In this document: piece by piece, positions 33,264 through 43,704 of the stretch
How the letters are laid out: every line of letters begins with the position of its first letter
Numbering within the stretch: the first letter of the stretch is position 1
NCBI GenBank assembly: GCA_964035575.1
Contig: OZ037859.1
Location: 1,178,001 to 1,242,000 of the forward strand
Source of the DNA: Rhynchopus sp. YZ270_cl-10
Taxonomy: Eukaryota; Euglenozoa; Diplonemea; Diplonemida; Diplonemidae
Reading direction: 5' to 3'
DNA: 64,000 nt
The notes under the pieces: model-generated
Databases searched by the model: none
What the model was told of the DNA's origin: nothing
Seen by the model: the letters and a program-made list of their open reading frames with translations, nothing else
Translations under genes and position numbers: made by a program

Positions 33264-34757
33264 ATGAAGGTGTTGCTATTCGCCCTATTGGGGGTGTGCA
33301 ACGCTGTGCCCAACATCTGGCCTCTTCCGCAGACGTACACTAATGGCACAGCGACTGTCGCTGTTAACCCAGGACTGGTGTTTTCTGTTTCGTCACCTTC
33401 GTCGGATTTGAGTGCTGCGGTTGCTCGCTTTGTGGAGGAGGCTTTTGTGCATCGGGGCAAACCATCTGGGGTTGCCACAGCTAAGGTTACGGTGAACACT
33501 GCTGCAGAACTTCAATTGGATGTGGATGAGTCTTATGAATTGAATGTGACCGATTCAGGCATTGTAATTTCCGCTGCCACACAGTTTGGGGTGTACCATG
33601 CGTTGGAGACACTGTCGCAGCTTATCCACTTCAACTTCGATACTCTAACCTATGAGGTCCAAAGCTGTCCGTGGAGCATTTCTGATTACCCACGCTTTTC
33701 CCATCGTGAGGTTCTTATTGATGCTGCCCGGGATTTTATAGGTGTACCTCAGTTGAAGCGTATTATCCGTTCTTTGACTTATGCTAAACTGAATACTGTG
33801 CATTGGCATATCGTTGATGATCAGTCCTTTCCGTATGGTGCTCCTAGTTATCCTAAGTTAGCGAAAGGTGCGTACAGCGTGTATGAGAGGTATAGTGACG
33901 ATGATGTGAAGGATGTCGTGGAGTATGCGAGGTTGAGAGGGGTGCGGGTGGTTGTGGAGGTGGATACCCCAGGGCATGCGGCGAGTTGGTGTAAAGGGCA
34001 TCCAGAGGTGTGCCCCTCGGCAACGTGCGTGACGCCGTTGAACCCAGCGGTGGGGGAAACGTTTGCTGTGGTGGAGGGTGTGTTTTCCGACCTCTCCGCA
34101 GCCACCATTGACAACCATTTCCACATCGGTGGCGACGAAGTGAACACAAAATGCTGGACGCAAACCCCCTCGATAGCAGTGTGGATGAAACAGCAGAATA
34201 TGACGGCCGATCAGACCTACGGCTATTTCAGTGGAAAGGTCGCGCAGATTGCGTTCAACCTCAGCAAAACTGTCGTCGCCTGGGAGGAGTTATGGAACCA
34301 CTTTGGGACTGCGCTCGACAAACGCACAGTCATTCAACAATGGTTACCAGGATCGACCATTGTTGGGGCGGCGACTGCGGCTGGGTATAAGGTGATATGG
34401 AGTACGGACGGCGTCTGGTATCTGGACAACGTTGGCACGACATGGGAAGCAATGTACTCCGCAGAACCGTGTACAAACCTGACAGACACCCAATGTGCCC
34501 TCGTCATCGGTGGTGGAGGTGAGATGTGGGGTGAGTCGGCAGGCCCCTCCAATGTAGAAATGCTCATGTGGCCCCGTCTCGCCGCCGTCGCAGAACGTCT
34601 TTGGTCCAGCAGAGCCACAACCGACACCACCACAGCTTTGCAAAGGCTGAAGTACTTCCGCTGTCTCCTCGACTGGAGGGGAGTGCCTGCGTCGTCAGCA
34701 GTGAAGACCCCCGCAGGAAGCAATCCTCATATGGGTGCAAGCTGCTATGACCAGTGA
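33264..34757 (+). CDS. Beta-hexosaminidase, GH20 family (497 aa)
   Basis: A glycoside hydrolase family 20 enzyme that removes terminal N-acetylhexosamine from glycans, normally in lysosomes or secreted. A signal peptide is visible (MKVLLFALLGVCNA). A small N-terminal alpha/beta domain (about 18-140) leads into the TIM-barrel catalytic domain. Key motifs are WHIVDDQSFP (181-190), VVVEVDTPGHA (229-239), the catalytic Asp-Glu pair in HIGGDEV (D291, E292), VVAWEE (337-342), GGGGEMWGE (416-424) and WPRLAAVAERLWS (436-448). Several N-x-S/T sites fit a secretory protein. The length is close to the usual 500-550. TGCATGCAG at 33243 lies 20 bases before the ATG. Single exon. Confidence 0.95.
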   Translation: MKVLLFALLGVCNAVPNIWPLPQTYTNGTATVAVNPGLVFSVSSPSSDLSAAVARFVEEAFVHRGKPSGVATAKVTVNTAAELQLDVDESYELNVTDSGIVISAATQFGVYHALETLSQLIHFNFDTLTYEVQSCPWSISDYPRFSHREVLIDAARDFIGVPQLKRIIRSLTYAKLNTVHWHIVDDQSFPYGAPSYPKLAKGAYSVYERYSDDDVKDVVEYARLRGVRVVVEVDTPGHAASWCKGHPEVCPSATCVTPLNPAVGETFAVVEGVFSDLSAATIDNHFHIGGDEVNTKCWTQTPSIAVWMKQQNMTADQTYGYFSGKVAQIAFNLSKTVVAWEELWNHFGTALDKRTVIQQWLPGSTIVGAATAAGYKVIWSTDGVWYLDNVGTTWEAMYSAEPCTNLTDTQCALVIGGGGEMWGESAGPSNVEMLMWPRLAAVAERLWSSRATTDTTTALQRLKYFRCLLDWRGVPASSAVKTPAGSNPHMGASCYDQ

Positions 34758-34985
34758 GTAAAATTGAGTCTTTTGTGGGGTTCTTTTGCAGGAGATTAAA
34801 AAAAAAACGTTTTCTTTTGGATCCTTTCTTCGCTTCCAGCTGGAATGGGTCAACCCTTTTAAAAGATGTGGGGTGTCACAGTACCGCCCCAGAGGCGTTT
34901 GAAGAACATTGATGCCGATTCATCTTTAAAGTTTTCTTTGCTTTCTTTAATTCTTACCGTGATTATAAAAATGTTGTACCGGAAA

Positions 34986-35127
34986 AGTCGAAGCCGGGGG
35001 AAACTCTGGTGGAGAGGACCGTTGCGGTGTTGAGCAAATCGCTCGTCCAAGCTGGGAGATAGGGGCGAAAGACCCATCAACCATCTGGTAGCTGGTTTCA
35101 CTCCGAAGTTTCCCTCAGGAGAGTTGG
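34986..35127 (+). rRNA. Fragment of cytosolic large-subunit rRNA (degenerate)
   Basis: About 140 bases follow domain II of eukaryotic LSU rRNA in order: GAAGCCGGGGGAAACTCTGG, TGGAG, GGACCGTTGCGG, CAAATCGCTCGTCC, GATAGGGGCGAAAGAC, CATCTGGTAGCTGGTTT, CTCCGAAGTTTCCCTCAGGA. The wording is eukaryotic, not bacterial or organellar. Several positions that are nearly fixed in LSU rRNA differ (for example the stretch between GTTGCGG and CAAATC, and CATCTGG in place of CATCTAG), and flanking LSU sequence is absent. It is therefore best read as an rRNA-derived pseudogene or repeat. A discrete gene piece of a fragmented LSU is possible but less likely. Confidence 0.8.
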
Positions 35128-35422
35128 AACCAAAAAAAGGAGTTATGTGTCGTCACTTTGCGTGATCTTGTCTTGATCTTGTTTTTGATTTATTTTTTGA
35201 CAATACCGCGTGTCCCTGTTTGCTTCACTGAATGTCTTTGCTACAGCACCTTACGCCGTAAGCGCCATGGTGTTGGTGCCCGCACCTCACCCAAAATCAT
35301 CGCTTTCGATGCTGCGCTGCCCGTACTGATGCGGTCAACAGACACCAGAAGCAAACAGCGAGCACATCACAACGTTAACGAGGAATAATCGTGTTTTTTG
35401 TGTTCCCACTTTTTCTTGTTCC

Positions 35423-35458
35423 GCCGGCTTTGAGCGCACAAACAAAGACCCGATATTT
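35423..35458 (+). repeat. Short repeat GCCGGCTTTGAGCGCACAAA, copy 1
   Basis: Recurs at 38663-38692, with AGACCCGAT following in both copies. Both copies lie in spacers upstream of a gene. Confidence 0.75.
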
Positions 35459-35728
35459 TCTTCTTCTCCTACCCTATCAAATACTATCATCTGACTGATG
35501 AGAAGCGGGAGTAGCACATATCAGATGTACCTCAGAATGGATGCAACCCTGCATGGGGATCCACCCCCCCTACAATCACCCGAACATTTCACCAAGGTAT
35601 ACTGCCACGAGCGAACTATCATATTCCACCTCAACTTTACTCTCCCTCTCCCCCCTTTTCCAGACATACACTGTGCAATATGCACTAATACATTCCCTTT
35701 TTTCCTCAGATTTTCTTCTTCTTTTTTA

Positions 35729-37461
35729 ATGTCTGATTTAGAAGCACAGCTGACCGTTGCGAGAGACGTATTCAAGCGACTTGGGGAGACGGAAGAAAGG
35801 TTGAGACAGAAGCTCATTGCGAAGCACACCCGCACCACCACCACCTCCACCACCCACTCTACCTCCTCCTGGGAGGTGCTCCCCCTGCAACCTGATGCAG
35901 ACGACACCGCACTGCCCTCAGGGGATAACGAAACCTCTGGCCAGCTGAGCGACCCTATAGAAGCATTCTGCGACACACCACCCCCAGAACAGAACCTCCA
36001 GGTCCTCGCAGAACGCGCCGGGTGGCGCTGCCACAACAACGACGCACGCTCTCTTAGCCCCAACCACAACCACACCGCCACCTCCTCTACCCCACACACC
36101 ACACATCTACAACACTCCCCATTACCTCCATTGTCTACTCCAAGGAAACGCAGTGTCGAAACTCGGTCGGAATCTTCGTTAGAAACTGCATTAGGTTTGA
36201 AACCGTCCAGAAAACGGGTACAAAAGAGTCCCGAGAAAGAAGAGCACGTCTTTGTGTTGACAATAGAGCTGCAGGAAGGCAAGGAGGTGTCTTTAGTGGT
36301 GAAGGGGTCTGATGATGCGGAGCAGGTAGCGGAGGAGTTCTTGCAGAGGAATGGGTTGTCGGTGTCGTTGGTGACTCCGGTGGCGGAGCGGATACGTGAG
36401 GCGTTGGTGGTGCTGCAGGAGGAGGCGAGGAGGGGCGACGTTGGGGCAAACGTTGAGGTGGATACGGAAGCGAGCCCTACACTGCAGAGAGGAGTGTCCC
36501 AGCCGCATGGGTATGGGGATGGGTATGGTCGCAGTACACCATCCAAATCGCCCTCGAAGTCGCCATCAAGAACCCCTAGGTCCGTATCCACGCCACGGAG
36601 TAGAGAGGTGAAGAAGCAGAGCTATCTGCGCCCTACCCGAGCGTCGTCCGCATCGCGTGCACCTAAAGTGGTGGCAGGGGGTGGTGGTGGTGGGAAGGTT
36701 GCAAATGCGCTTGCTAGTGTGGACCCAAATGTGTGCGCAGTGCGGTCGCCGTCGCGTGGGAAAGAAGTGCAGAAGCAGATCCCACCAGCATGTGAGAGGT
36801 TGTATGCGTTGGCCATGAAGGTGTGTTCTCGGGAGGGTTTTTTTTAAAAGGTGACGAAGTACGAGAGGCTTAGGATCATCTTATAAACTTTTCTTCCTTT
36901 TTTTTTTTTGGGAGCCGAAGGAGGTAGCGTTTGAAATATGAAGAGGATTTTGTGGTCTCTTTTGTTCTTTTTGTAAAAAAAAACTCCAAGCAGAAGCGAT
37001 TGAAACATGCAGAGTCCGCACAGAAGCACCGTGCACAGTGCGACGAGGCTGAGAGACAGCACACAACCTTTGCGCCACGCATCTCCTCCGCAGCACAGAA
37101 GATGTATGCAACCCGATTTTTACAAAAGCAATTTGAAAATATTACAAGATGTCCACGCAGGCATTTGCACTTCAACAACCACTTTTTTAACACCAACGTT
37201 AATCCTCTTCTTTGCAGGCATCGAGGCCGACATGCATACCTTGCGTCTTCGCAGCGTCGTGGAGCATGTGTACGTGGACAGGAGGAGGAGGAGTTCGACC
37301 TTTGCACCTTCGCCCCACAGCTCTCCGTGCACTCCAAGAAGCTTGTACGCTCTATCCGCTGCGAGGCACCAACACACGACGCAGCGTTCCAGTCACTCTT
37401 CCTCGATGCAGAAATGCGTAAGATACGCTCCGGAGAGCGTGAAGCCTGCGCACAGTTCTGA
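35729..37461 (+). CDS. Hypothetical protein with TFAP motifs (482 aa, three exons)
   Basis: Exons 35729-36820, 36991-37103 and 37218-37461, with introns 36821-36990 (GTGTGT donor, phase 0) and 37104-37217 (GTATGC donor, phase 2). The ATG at 35729 begins MSDLEAQLTVARDVFKRL, a coiled-coil-like start. The middle is low-complexity (histidine/threonine/serine) with an SPSKSPSRTPRS stretch. A folded segment (EHVFVLTIELQEGKEVSLVV...AEEFLQRNGL) resembles a beta-grasp or PFU-type module, but I am not sure. The two last exons carry TTFAPRISSAAQKM and CTFAPQLSVHSKKLV, a TF-x-P-x(3)-S repeat seen in some ciliary proteins. An H1 repeat sits inside the first intron. Function unknown. Confidence 0.75.
36851..36896 (+). 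repeat. H1 hairpin repeat inside an intron
   Basis: GTGACGAAGTACGAGAGG then CTTAGGATCATCTTATAAAC and TTTTC, within the intron 36821-36990. It shows that copies can be carried in pre-mRNA. Confidence 0.65.
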
Positions 37462-37527
37462 CAAAAAAAATAGTATTTTTTAATAGATTTTTACCCCCAG
37501 CTATAGCAGGGACTTAGAGACAAAAAA

Positions 37528-38556
37528 ATGGTACCATTTTTTTTGCTGCGATTTCCATCTTCTCCCTCCCAAAAAAAAATGCAGGAAAATGTAAAAAGAG
37601 TGGACACAATGCAAAACGTATTCCCGCAACTTCGTATTGTTGTTTCCGTTGCCTTGGCGTGTTTTGCAGCGCATTGTGTGTCGGGGTCTGCTACTGGATG
37701 GGTTGTCGTGGTGTTTGCAGGACTTTTTTCGTTGGGTCTGTCATGGCTTTCGGAGGAATCTGTTTCCACTCCTACTGCACAGCAATTTAAATGGAAAGGC
37801 AAACGGGTTGCAGTGACTGGAGGAGCTGGGGGACTTGGTCGCGAAATTATCGCAAAATTATTACAATACGAATGCACTATAGCCTCCTGGGACAATAACA
37901 CCGAGGCTCTTTCTTCTCTTAAGAAAGACTATCCTTCTGTCCGCACTGCCACCGTCGATGTAACCTGTAAAGACACAATCCAAACTGCTGCAAACGAATT
38001 CGGGAAAATCGATGTTCTAATTTGCAATGCCGGCATCGTAGCCGGGGCCAACTGCCTTGATGTTGACAGCACCACCTTCAAAAGGACTATCGAGGTTAAT
38101 ACGATTGGAGTTATAAATTGTGTTGCAGTTTTGGAGTCTGATTTGGAAGCATCTGGAAGGCTCTGTGTTGTGAGCAGTGCTGTAGCGGGGGTGGGGAGTG
38201 TCGCTGGGTTGGGGGAGTACTGTGCGTCGAAATGGGCGTTGACAGCGCGGGTGGAGGAGTGGAAGCGGGACAAACCGTTTCCCATCACAACAGTATCACC
38301 AAGCTTTATGACGACTCCGCTTTTCGAAGGGGTACAGTTCAACCTTGCACAGCGTATTCTGACTCCGCCCCTCCACCCCGCCTTTGTTGCGGAAGCGCTC
38401 ATCTCTGGTGTGGCCAATGGTGATTCTCTCGTTTTCCTGCCTCGTGTCTTTTATTTAGTACGTCTCGCTGCATTAGTTCTTCCTGCCTCCCTCATAGACA
38501 CAATGGCAACGTTGTTTGGTGTTCACCACGCAGCAGACAATATGGTACGGAAATGA
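37528..38556 (+). CDS. Short-chain dehydrogenase/reductase, membrane-anchored (up to 342 aa)
   Basis: Classical SDR enzyme. The cofactor motif TGGAGGLG is at residues 97-104, NAG at 167-169, the catalytic serine in VVSSAVAG (S216/S217), and the YxxxK pair at Y231 and K235; N191 completes the tetrad. A hydrophobic N-terminal region (about 36-74) should anchor it in the ER or a lipid-droplet membrane. This layout matches the 17-beta-hydroxysteroid / retinol dehydrogenase group (DHRS/HSD17B11/RDH10-like), so a lipid or retinoid-type alcohol substrate is inferred. The ATG at 37528 is first in frame; the one at 37579 would give 325 aa and is a fair alternative. TTTACCCCCAG at 37500 is a likely 5' acceptor. 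Confidence 0.9.
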   Translation: MVPFFLLRFPSSPSQKKMQENVKRVDTMQNVFPQLRIVVSVALACFAAHCVSGSATGWVVVVFAGLFSLGLSWLSEESVSTPTAQQFKWKGKRVAVTGGAGGLGREIIAKLLQYECTIASWDNNTEALSSLKKDYPSVRTATVDVTCKDTIQTAANEFGKIDVLICNAGIVAGANCLDVDSTTFKRTIEVNTIGVINCVAVLESDLEASGRLCVVSSAVAGVGSVAGLGEYCASKWALTARVEEWKRDKPFPITTVSPSFMTTPLFEGVQFNLAQRILTPPLHPAFVAEALISGVANGDSLVFLPRVFYLVRLAALVLPASLIDTMATLFGVHHAADNMVRK

Positions 38557-38662
38557 AAAAAATCTTCTCCTTTCCCCCCTTTTTTTTTGATAAAACAACT
38601 TGTTGTCAATTCTAAAAAGATTGGAGGCAGCGCTGCAGGGCAAACAAAACGGATTGAAAAAG

Positions 38663-38692
38663 GCCGGCTTTGAGCGCACAAAAGACCCGATC
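38663..38692 (+). repeat. Short repeat GCCGGCTTTGAGCGCACAAA, copy 2
   Basis: See 35423-35458. The two copies are identical over 20 bases, then this one lacks CAAA before AGACCCGAT. Confidence 0.75.
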
Positions 38693-38799
38693 TTTTTTTC
38701 ACTTTTTTCTCAACTCATTTAACAGAGGGTGAGGGGAAGAGGGCCTTACACGAGGGGACAAAACTATACACTAAACTTCAACTAAAGGGGGAGGAGGAG

Positions 38800-39828
38800 A
38801 TGGGAAACAACCACCCGAAAGGACCTGGGAGGGCGAATGTGTCTCCAGTACCACGGCACCATGGTGGGTCTTCCTCTTCTGCATCTGCTCCCGCGTCATC
38901 GTCGTCGTCTCCAGCACGCAACCCACCTCCACCCCCTACCATTGACCCAAGACATCTGCAACCACAAGGTAATTTATATGCAAAAAATGGGGTCAGCAAA
39001 TCAGCGCTTGCAAAGGTAATATTAGATGGCCAACTGGCATGTTGCAAACCAGGGTCAAGCGATGAGATTCCTGGAGCGGAGGAATGCCCAATCTGCTTTC
39101 TTTGGTACGAAGTCGGCCTGAACCGGAGTGCCTGCTGCAGAAAGGGGCTTTGTACCGAATGCTTCTTGCAGATGAACATACAAGAGGTGTCTGGGGGGTT
39201 ATTAGGCCAGATGTGTCCATTTTGCAACCACACCCCCTTTTCTGTAACATTTGAGGGCGCGTTATCTCCAGAATTTCTTAGGGAACAATCCTTAGAACAG
39301 GAACGTATTTCTGCCTCCGCAGAGCTTTGCCAACAGGAAACACTACGGAGACTAGAGGAAGCGCAGGAGATTCGAAAAGAGGAGGCTGCTGTACAAAGAA
39401 AGGCGAGGCTTTTAGAGCAGGCACAGACAAGCACCAGCTGCAACTACGTGGTGTATCCACCTTTGGAGGAAGGTGGGGAGACGAGAAACATTATTTCCGC
39501 AGATCCAAGCGTGATAGACGTTCTGGACTGTATTGCGCAATGGGAGGCCTCCTTTTCTCGTATACCAGACGTCGCTGAGGAGCAATTAGAGAAGCGGGTG
39601 GGGGTGGAGGAGGAGGAGAAGGATGAGGAGGAGGAGGAGGAGGGTGGTGATATAGATGCCTCCTTGTCGCAGGTCTTTGCGCTAGCGGAGAGCATGCCCC
39701 GTTTGCCGCCCCTCGATGACTTCCTCCGAAAAGCGCGGCGACAGCGGGAGAGGCAGCACAAAGAGGGGCGAGGAGGAGGAGGAGGGGGTGCAGGGCACCG
39801 TGGCTACGCAGCGGAGGGGCTGGCGTGA
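38800..39828 (+). CDS. SIP5/DA2-like RING zinc-finger protein (342 aa)
   Basis: The N-terminus starts MGNNHPKG, so G2 could be myristoylated. A serine/proline-rich stretch is followed by NLYAKNGVSKSALAKVILDGQLACC (about 58-82), the block that precedes the finger in this family. The RING-like finger has C96, C99, C112/C113, C118, C121, C139 and C142 in the order ECPICFLWYEVGLNRSACCRKG, LCTECFLQM, MCPFCNH. This is the pattern of yeast SIP5 and plant DA2-type E3 proteins. A coiled coil (about 160-205) and an acidic run follow, then a glycine-rich tail. An E3 ubiquitin ligase or adaptor role is inferred. CATTTAACAG at 38725 is a likely acceptor. Confidence 0.85.
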   Translation: MGNNHPKGPGRANVSPVPRHHGGSSSSASAPASSSSSPARNPPPPPTIDPRHLQPQGNLYAKNGVSKSALAKVILDGQLACCKPGSSDEIPGAEECPICFLWYEVGLNRSACCRKGLCTECFLQMNIQEVSGGLLGQMCPFCNHTPFSVTFEGALSPEFLREQSLEQERISASAELCQQETLRRLEEAQEIRKEEAAVQRKARLLEQAQTSTSCNYVVYPPLEEGGETRNIISADPSVIDVLDCIAQWEASFSRIPDVAEEQLEKRVGVEEEEKDEEEEEEGGDIDASLSQVFALAESMPRLPPLDDFLRKARRQRERQHKEGRGGGGGGAGHRGYAAEGLA

Positions 39829-40174
39829 TGGGGGGATTTTTTGAAAATTGAAAGACCATTTTTTTTTGGCTATAGATGTTAGTTGTAGGGCAATCTGACC
39901 ATTTTTTGATGCGATTCTGGGGCGATTTTTTCGTTAACAAACGAAATTCTTAAAGCTTCCCCTATTTCACCTTTCCCCTCCTCATCGCCCTTTTCTTTTT
40001 TCCTATCTGTCTCCCTTCTTGCTTTAACACAAAAAAAATTTCAACCTCTACTTTGAACTATATGCCTCAGTCACCCTCCTCCATCCTCCACCCCTCCACC
40101 CTCTACTCTCCACCCCTCCACAGAAACAACAGCAAAGAGGTTACACAATTGTATGAAGTGTGGTTATTCTGCAA

Positions 40175-41380
40175 ATGCCTCGCACAACGTCATTTTCGAA
40201 GGGCGCATTGATTGGGAAGGGTGCGTATGCTGAGGTATACGAATGCGAACGGGAGAACGGGGCAGTGTGCTACGGACGAGCGGTCAAGGTGATCGCTGCG
40301 GACGGGGCAGAACGGCGGCGCGCACTGCTTGAAACTGCGGTGCTGCGGGCGTTGTCGCACCCCAATGTCGTTCGCCTCTTTGGCACTGTCTTTCAGGATA
40401 CCTGCGTTTGCCTCATTATGGAAAAGATCGAGGTGACTGCGGCACAACTACTGCATATGGCAACGCTCTCCTTCCGGGACATACAATGCATTGTACGCCA
40501 GGTCTTCCTTGGCGTGCAATACCTACACCAATGCGGAGTAGTCCACAGAGACATAAAATCCGAGAACATAATGCTGACCCCTTCCCCTCTCGGAGCGTCC
40601 ACCTCTTATATAGTACAAATCATCGATTTAGGTCTCTGTCATATCATTCCTTCCAGTGAATCAATAGAATGTGGTCTATGTGGTACGCTTAAAGGAATGG
40701 CACCAGAGTTGCTAACGTATCACCCAGACTTTGATGGAACATCAAATTTGTATATAAATTGTACAGCAAGACAGCTTTTGTATTACGATGTGTATGCGGT
40801 AGGGGTGTTTTGCTTTGGGTTGCTTGCAGGGGGCGCGCCGTTTCGTGGATCTAAACCAGAACAACTCATTTCACAAAGCCAGCGTGGGGAATCCTCCTTC
40901 CGTGCGTCTCCAAAATACAATATGCTCCCCGCCTACGTGAAATCGTTCTTACAAATTCTCCTTCTTGCCGACAGCGTTACCGTCACCGCCCCTGGTAGTC
41001 CTGGGCAGTTGTACCCTCTCTCCGATACCGCTCTTTCCCACCAATTCTTCGCCGACTGCGACGCAGATTTAGAAGGAGAAGCGCAACATCTCTCCCGCTG
41101 CAGCGATGTTCACGAAGAGCTTCAGAAGTTAAATGCTCTTGGAGATACGCAGCTGGAAAGTGTTTTGGACGACATAGTCTTTTTCAGGGCTACCGAAGAA
41201 GAGGATACCGAAGGGAAAATGGTGGACGGTGTACTGGATATCCCCGAGCACGTTCTGAAGGGTGCAGGGGCAGCAGCAGGACTGCGCCAAGAGGAGACAG
41301 GTGATGTTGATATGTTCAGCGCAGTGGGAAGCTGTTCCTCCCCACCACCAGAGTTAGATGTAGACCAGTGGAACTACTAG
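40175..41380 (+). CDS. Serine/threonine protein kinase (401 aa)
   Basis: Kinase domain about residues 8-265. The glycine loop is IGKGAYAEV (13-21), the ATP lysine K38 in AVKVI, the helix-C glutamate E53, and the catalytic loop HRDIKSEN (124-131, D126). The metal-binding motif reads DLG (151-153) instead of DFG, a substitution many active kinases have. The APE motif appears as MAPE (175-178), and DVYAVG (205-210) is present. A stretch of about 15 residues (DFDGTSNLYINCTAR) sits between APE and the DVYAVG helix. The C-terminal 130 residues are acidic and unrecognised. The ATG at 40175 is the first in frame. CCCCTCCACAG at 40124 is a likely acceptor. The group (CAMK or NEK-like) cannot be fixed by eye. 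Confidence 0.9.
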   Translation: MPRTTSFSKGALIGKGAYAEVYECERENGAVCYGRAVKVIAADGAERRRALLETAVLRALSHPNVVRLFGTVFQDTCVCLIMEKIEVTAAQLLHMATLSFRDIQCIVRQVFLGVQYLHQCGVVHRDIKSENIMLTPSPLGASTSYIVQIIDLGLCHIIPSSESIECGLCGTLKGMAPELLTYHPDFDGTSNLYINCTARQLLYYDVYAVGVFCFGLLAGGAPFRGSKPEQLISQSQRGESSFRASPKYNMLPAYVKSFLQILLLADSVTVTAPGSPGQLYPLSDTALSHQFFADCDADLEGEAQHLSRCSDVHEELQKLNALGDTQLESVLDDIVFFRATEEEDTEGKMVDGVLDIPEHVLKGAGAAAGLRQEETGDVDMFSAVGSCSSPPPELDVDQWNY

Positions 41381-41730
41381 CAATAGTGGAAGAGGAAACG
41401 GTGTCGGATGTGATATATTGTTGGAAAAAGAGAGGTTTTTTTTTCTCCCCTTTTATTGCCATTTTTCTATTATACGTTCAGTAGAATAGAAAATGAAATA
41501 CTTTTTTTTTGGTAATTTCTGGATGAATGTGAAAAAAGGGGTTTGTATTATTTATGGGGTTTTTTGGGGTTTAGAAAAGAGGACGAAAATTTTTAAAATG
41601 CATTTTCTTTAAAAAAAATGTCAGGCTTCCCTTGACATGTGGCCTGTCGTCTTTTTCAAAAGCTTGCTTTTCTTGAATCAGCAAGAGGCTTAAGTTCATC
41701 TTTAGCAAACTTTTATTGATAAGGTGATAC

Positions 41731-41782
41731 GGTGACTAAGCACGAGACAAGAGGCTTAGGTTCATCTTATAAACTTTTCTTT
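41731..41782 (+). repeat. H1 hairpin repeat with enlarged loop
   Basis: GGTGACTAAGCACGAGACA then AGAGGCTTAGGTTCATC and TTATAAACTTTTC. The loop is five bases longer than usual; the CTAAGC / GCTTAG stem is intact. Confidence 0.65.
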
Positions 41783-42482
41783 TTTTTTATTGTAGAGCCC
41801 TGTGTCCGCAGAGGCAATTTTTTTTTCTATATTTTCAACTTCGCGTTTTACTCTTTCAAACTTTACTTCACTTTTTCCAGCGATTCTCATTGTTGGGAAG
41901 GGGAACGAAGCTTTGTGCGTTTGAATTTTCAGTTCAGGCCGTGTATGAATTTTTATTTTTACAGCAGGTCAACAAACACCGGTGAAAAACTAAGGTGGGT
42001 TTTGGCATTTCAAAACTCTAAGGAGGGGTTTTACCCCTCCTATGTATGTTGTCTGACTGTATTTACTTTTTTACTTAGACAGTGTTTATGGTTTTTTTTT
42101 TCTCTTCTCTTTTTGTGCATTTTGGGCCTTAACCACATGGGTGCTATGATCTTGTAGCAAATATTCATTGGTAACAAAACAACGGATATTTTACAAGGTA
42201 TGATGTGAAAAAATGGTTTATTAGAATGGAAGAAATAATGAAAAAAAAGAAAGAACCGAAGAGACAGAAAACATTGACGCGACTGTCAAAAAAAAATTAC
42301 CGACAGTCAAGCGTCACGCCTATTTTGGTAGGTTACAGTGGAAAATATTTAAAAAAACATTGGGCCAGTTTTTTTTTATAGTGTATTATACGAACATCGA
42401 AAAGCCCTTTTAAGAAGACAACCTAGAATATTCCTAGCCTTTTTAGGTGACATTGGTTTTTGTTTTATTTTTTGTTTTCAGT

Positions 42483-42525
42483 TGCCTGCGTCCCAGAGGG
42501 GTTTGCAGATATCAACTTCACTTTT
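42483..42525 (+). repeat. H2 repeat, short variant
   Basis: TGCCTGCGTCCCAGAGG (CCT pairs with AGG) then GGTTTGCAGATATCAACTTC. Confidence 0.5.
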
Positions 42526-42697
42526 TTGTTTTTGTTTTACAGAAACACCTCTATTTTGAACAGGGTTGATTCTCTATGGGAAGAAAACTCTTTTTTCCTT
42601 TTTCCTTTTTCCTTTTTTTATTCTAATTTTTTATTCTCAAATGCGTAGCAAGGAATTTCTGCATCCTTTTTTTTGTGTGAATGATATGCGTAATGAT

Positions 42698-42737
42698 ATG
42701 TGCGCACGAGAGGCACATTCATCCTTCAAGTTTTCTG
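42698..42737 (+). repeat. H1 hairpin repeat
   Basis: Stem ATGTGC / GCACAT around GCACGAGAG, then TCATCCTTCAAGTTTTC. Most stem pairs differ from consensus, with pairing kept. Confidence 0.65.
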
Positions 42738-43009
42738 TTGTTGTGGAGAGTTTTCCGTTGTACCTGCATCCCGCTCAGCCCAGGCACAGTGGTATTATGT
42801 GTATTTCAGAGGTACTTCAAAGATTCACTCCAAAAAATCCCTACACCTTCAAGAACGAAAGGGGGTAGTGTGACAGTATACTTGCTTGCATGCAACACAA
42901 CTCCGCTTTTTTGTGGAGGCGATTTTAAATTTTTGATTTTTTACTCTTTTCTCAAGGTAGTTAAACATGGAGAGAATTCGCCTATATTTTTTTTCCCTCC
43001 CTGCAATTA

Positions 43010-43072
43010 TGCCTGCGTCCGCCGGTGAACGGTGAGGCGTTTTTTCATTTTCAACTTCTCTTTTTTTTTAGG
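43010..43072 (+). repeat. H2 hairpin repeat, full form
   Basis: TGCCTGCGTCCGCCGGTGAA then CGGTGAGGCG and TTTTCAACTTCTC. GCCT pairs with AGGC and CCG with CGG. Confidence 0.65.
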
Positions 43073-43704
43073 ATTCTTCCAAAATGTGCGCATCTGTTGC
43101 GTTCTTTCTTACACTTTCACTTTCACTTTCACTAGGTGAGACGGGGGGGGATTTGGGTGGTGGGCACAATATAAAAAAGCAACGTTCTGCCTCTATATGG
43201 TCTTGTATCGCTAGGGCACGTTGTTTGGGCTTTGGCTCAATAAAGAGACCTGTACGTAATTCCTCTTGTTTTTGGACTATTTCAAATTTTCAAATTTTTT
43301 TTTGATAAATTGCCTTGTATCAAACCCCCTCAGAAAACGGGGAAAATGGGGTGAAAAAAGCGATGCAAAAGTGCAAAAGGGGCTGAAAATGTGCCAAAAA
43401 AAAAAATACCTCCGGATACCCCAAATCTGTGCGTTTTCCCCCTTTTGAGCCATATTTTTACATGATTATTTTGTGGTTTTTTTGTTGAGCGTTACAGAAA
43501 AACGGCTTCGCTAGACCCTAAGTGGGGGGCGGGGTAGGGGTGTGTATATTGCTTGTTCAGGGGGCCTTTTTTTCTTCTTGAAATACTTTTCAATGTTCTT
43601 TAGGCATTTTTTTTGCCCTTTCAACTTCTCTTTTGTTCTGTTTCTTTGTTTTGTTCACCTGCTATGTTTTTTCTTTCTTTCCAATTTTAGGTTGTTTTTT
43701 TAAG

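Larger units (their letters stand above)
34758..35728. other. Spacer holding an LSU rRNA fragment
   Basis: Apart from the rRNA-like piece at 34986-35127 and the short repeat at 35423, no gene is seen. H2- and H1-like traces (CCCAGAGGCGTTTG at 34888; CATCTTTAAAGTTTTCTTT at 34921) flank the rRNA piece on its left. Pyrimidine tracts ending CCAG and TCAG at 35664-35709 precede the next gene. Confidence 0.5.

Noticed and set aside
35521-36591. 356-codon frame on the minus strand
   Set aside because: It is antisense to the first exon of the TFAP-motif gene, which has intron phases that fit on the + strand.
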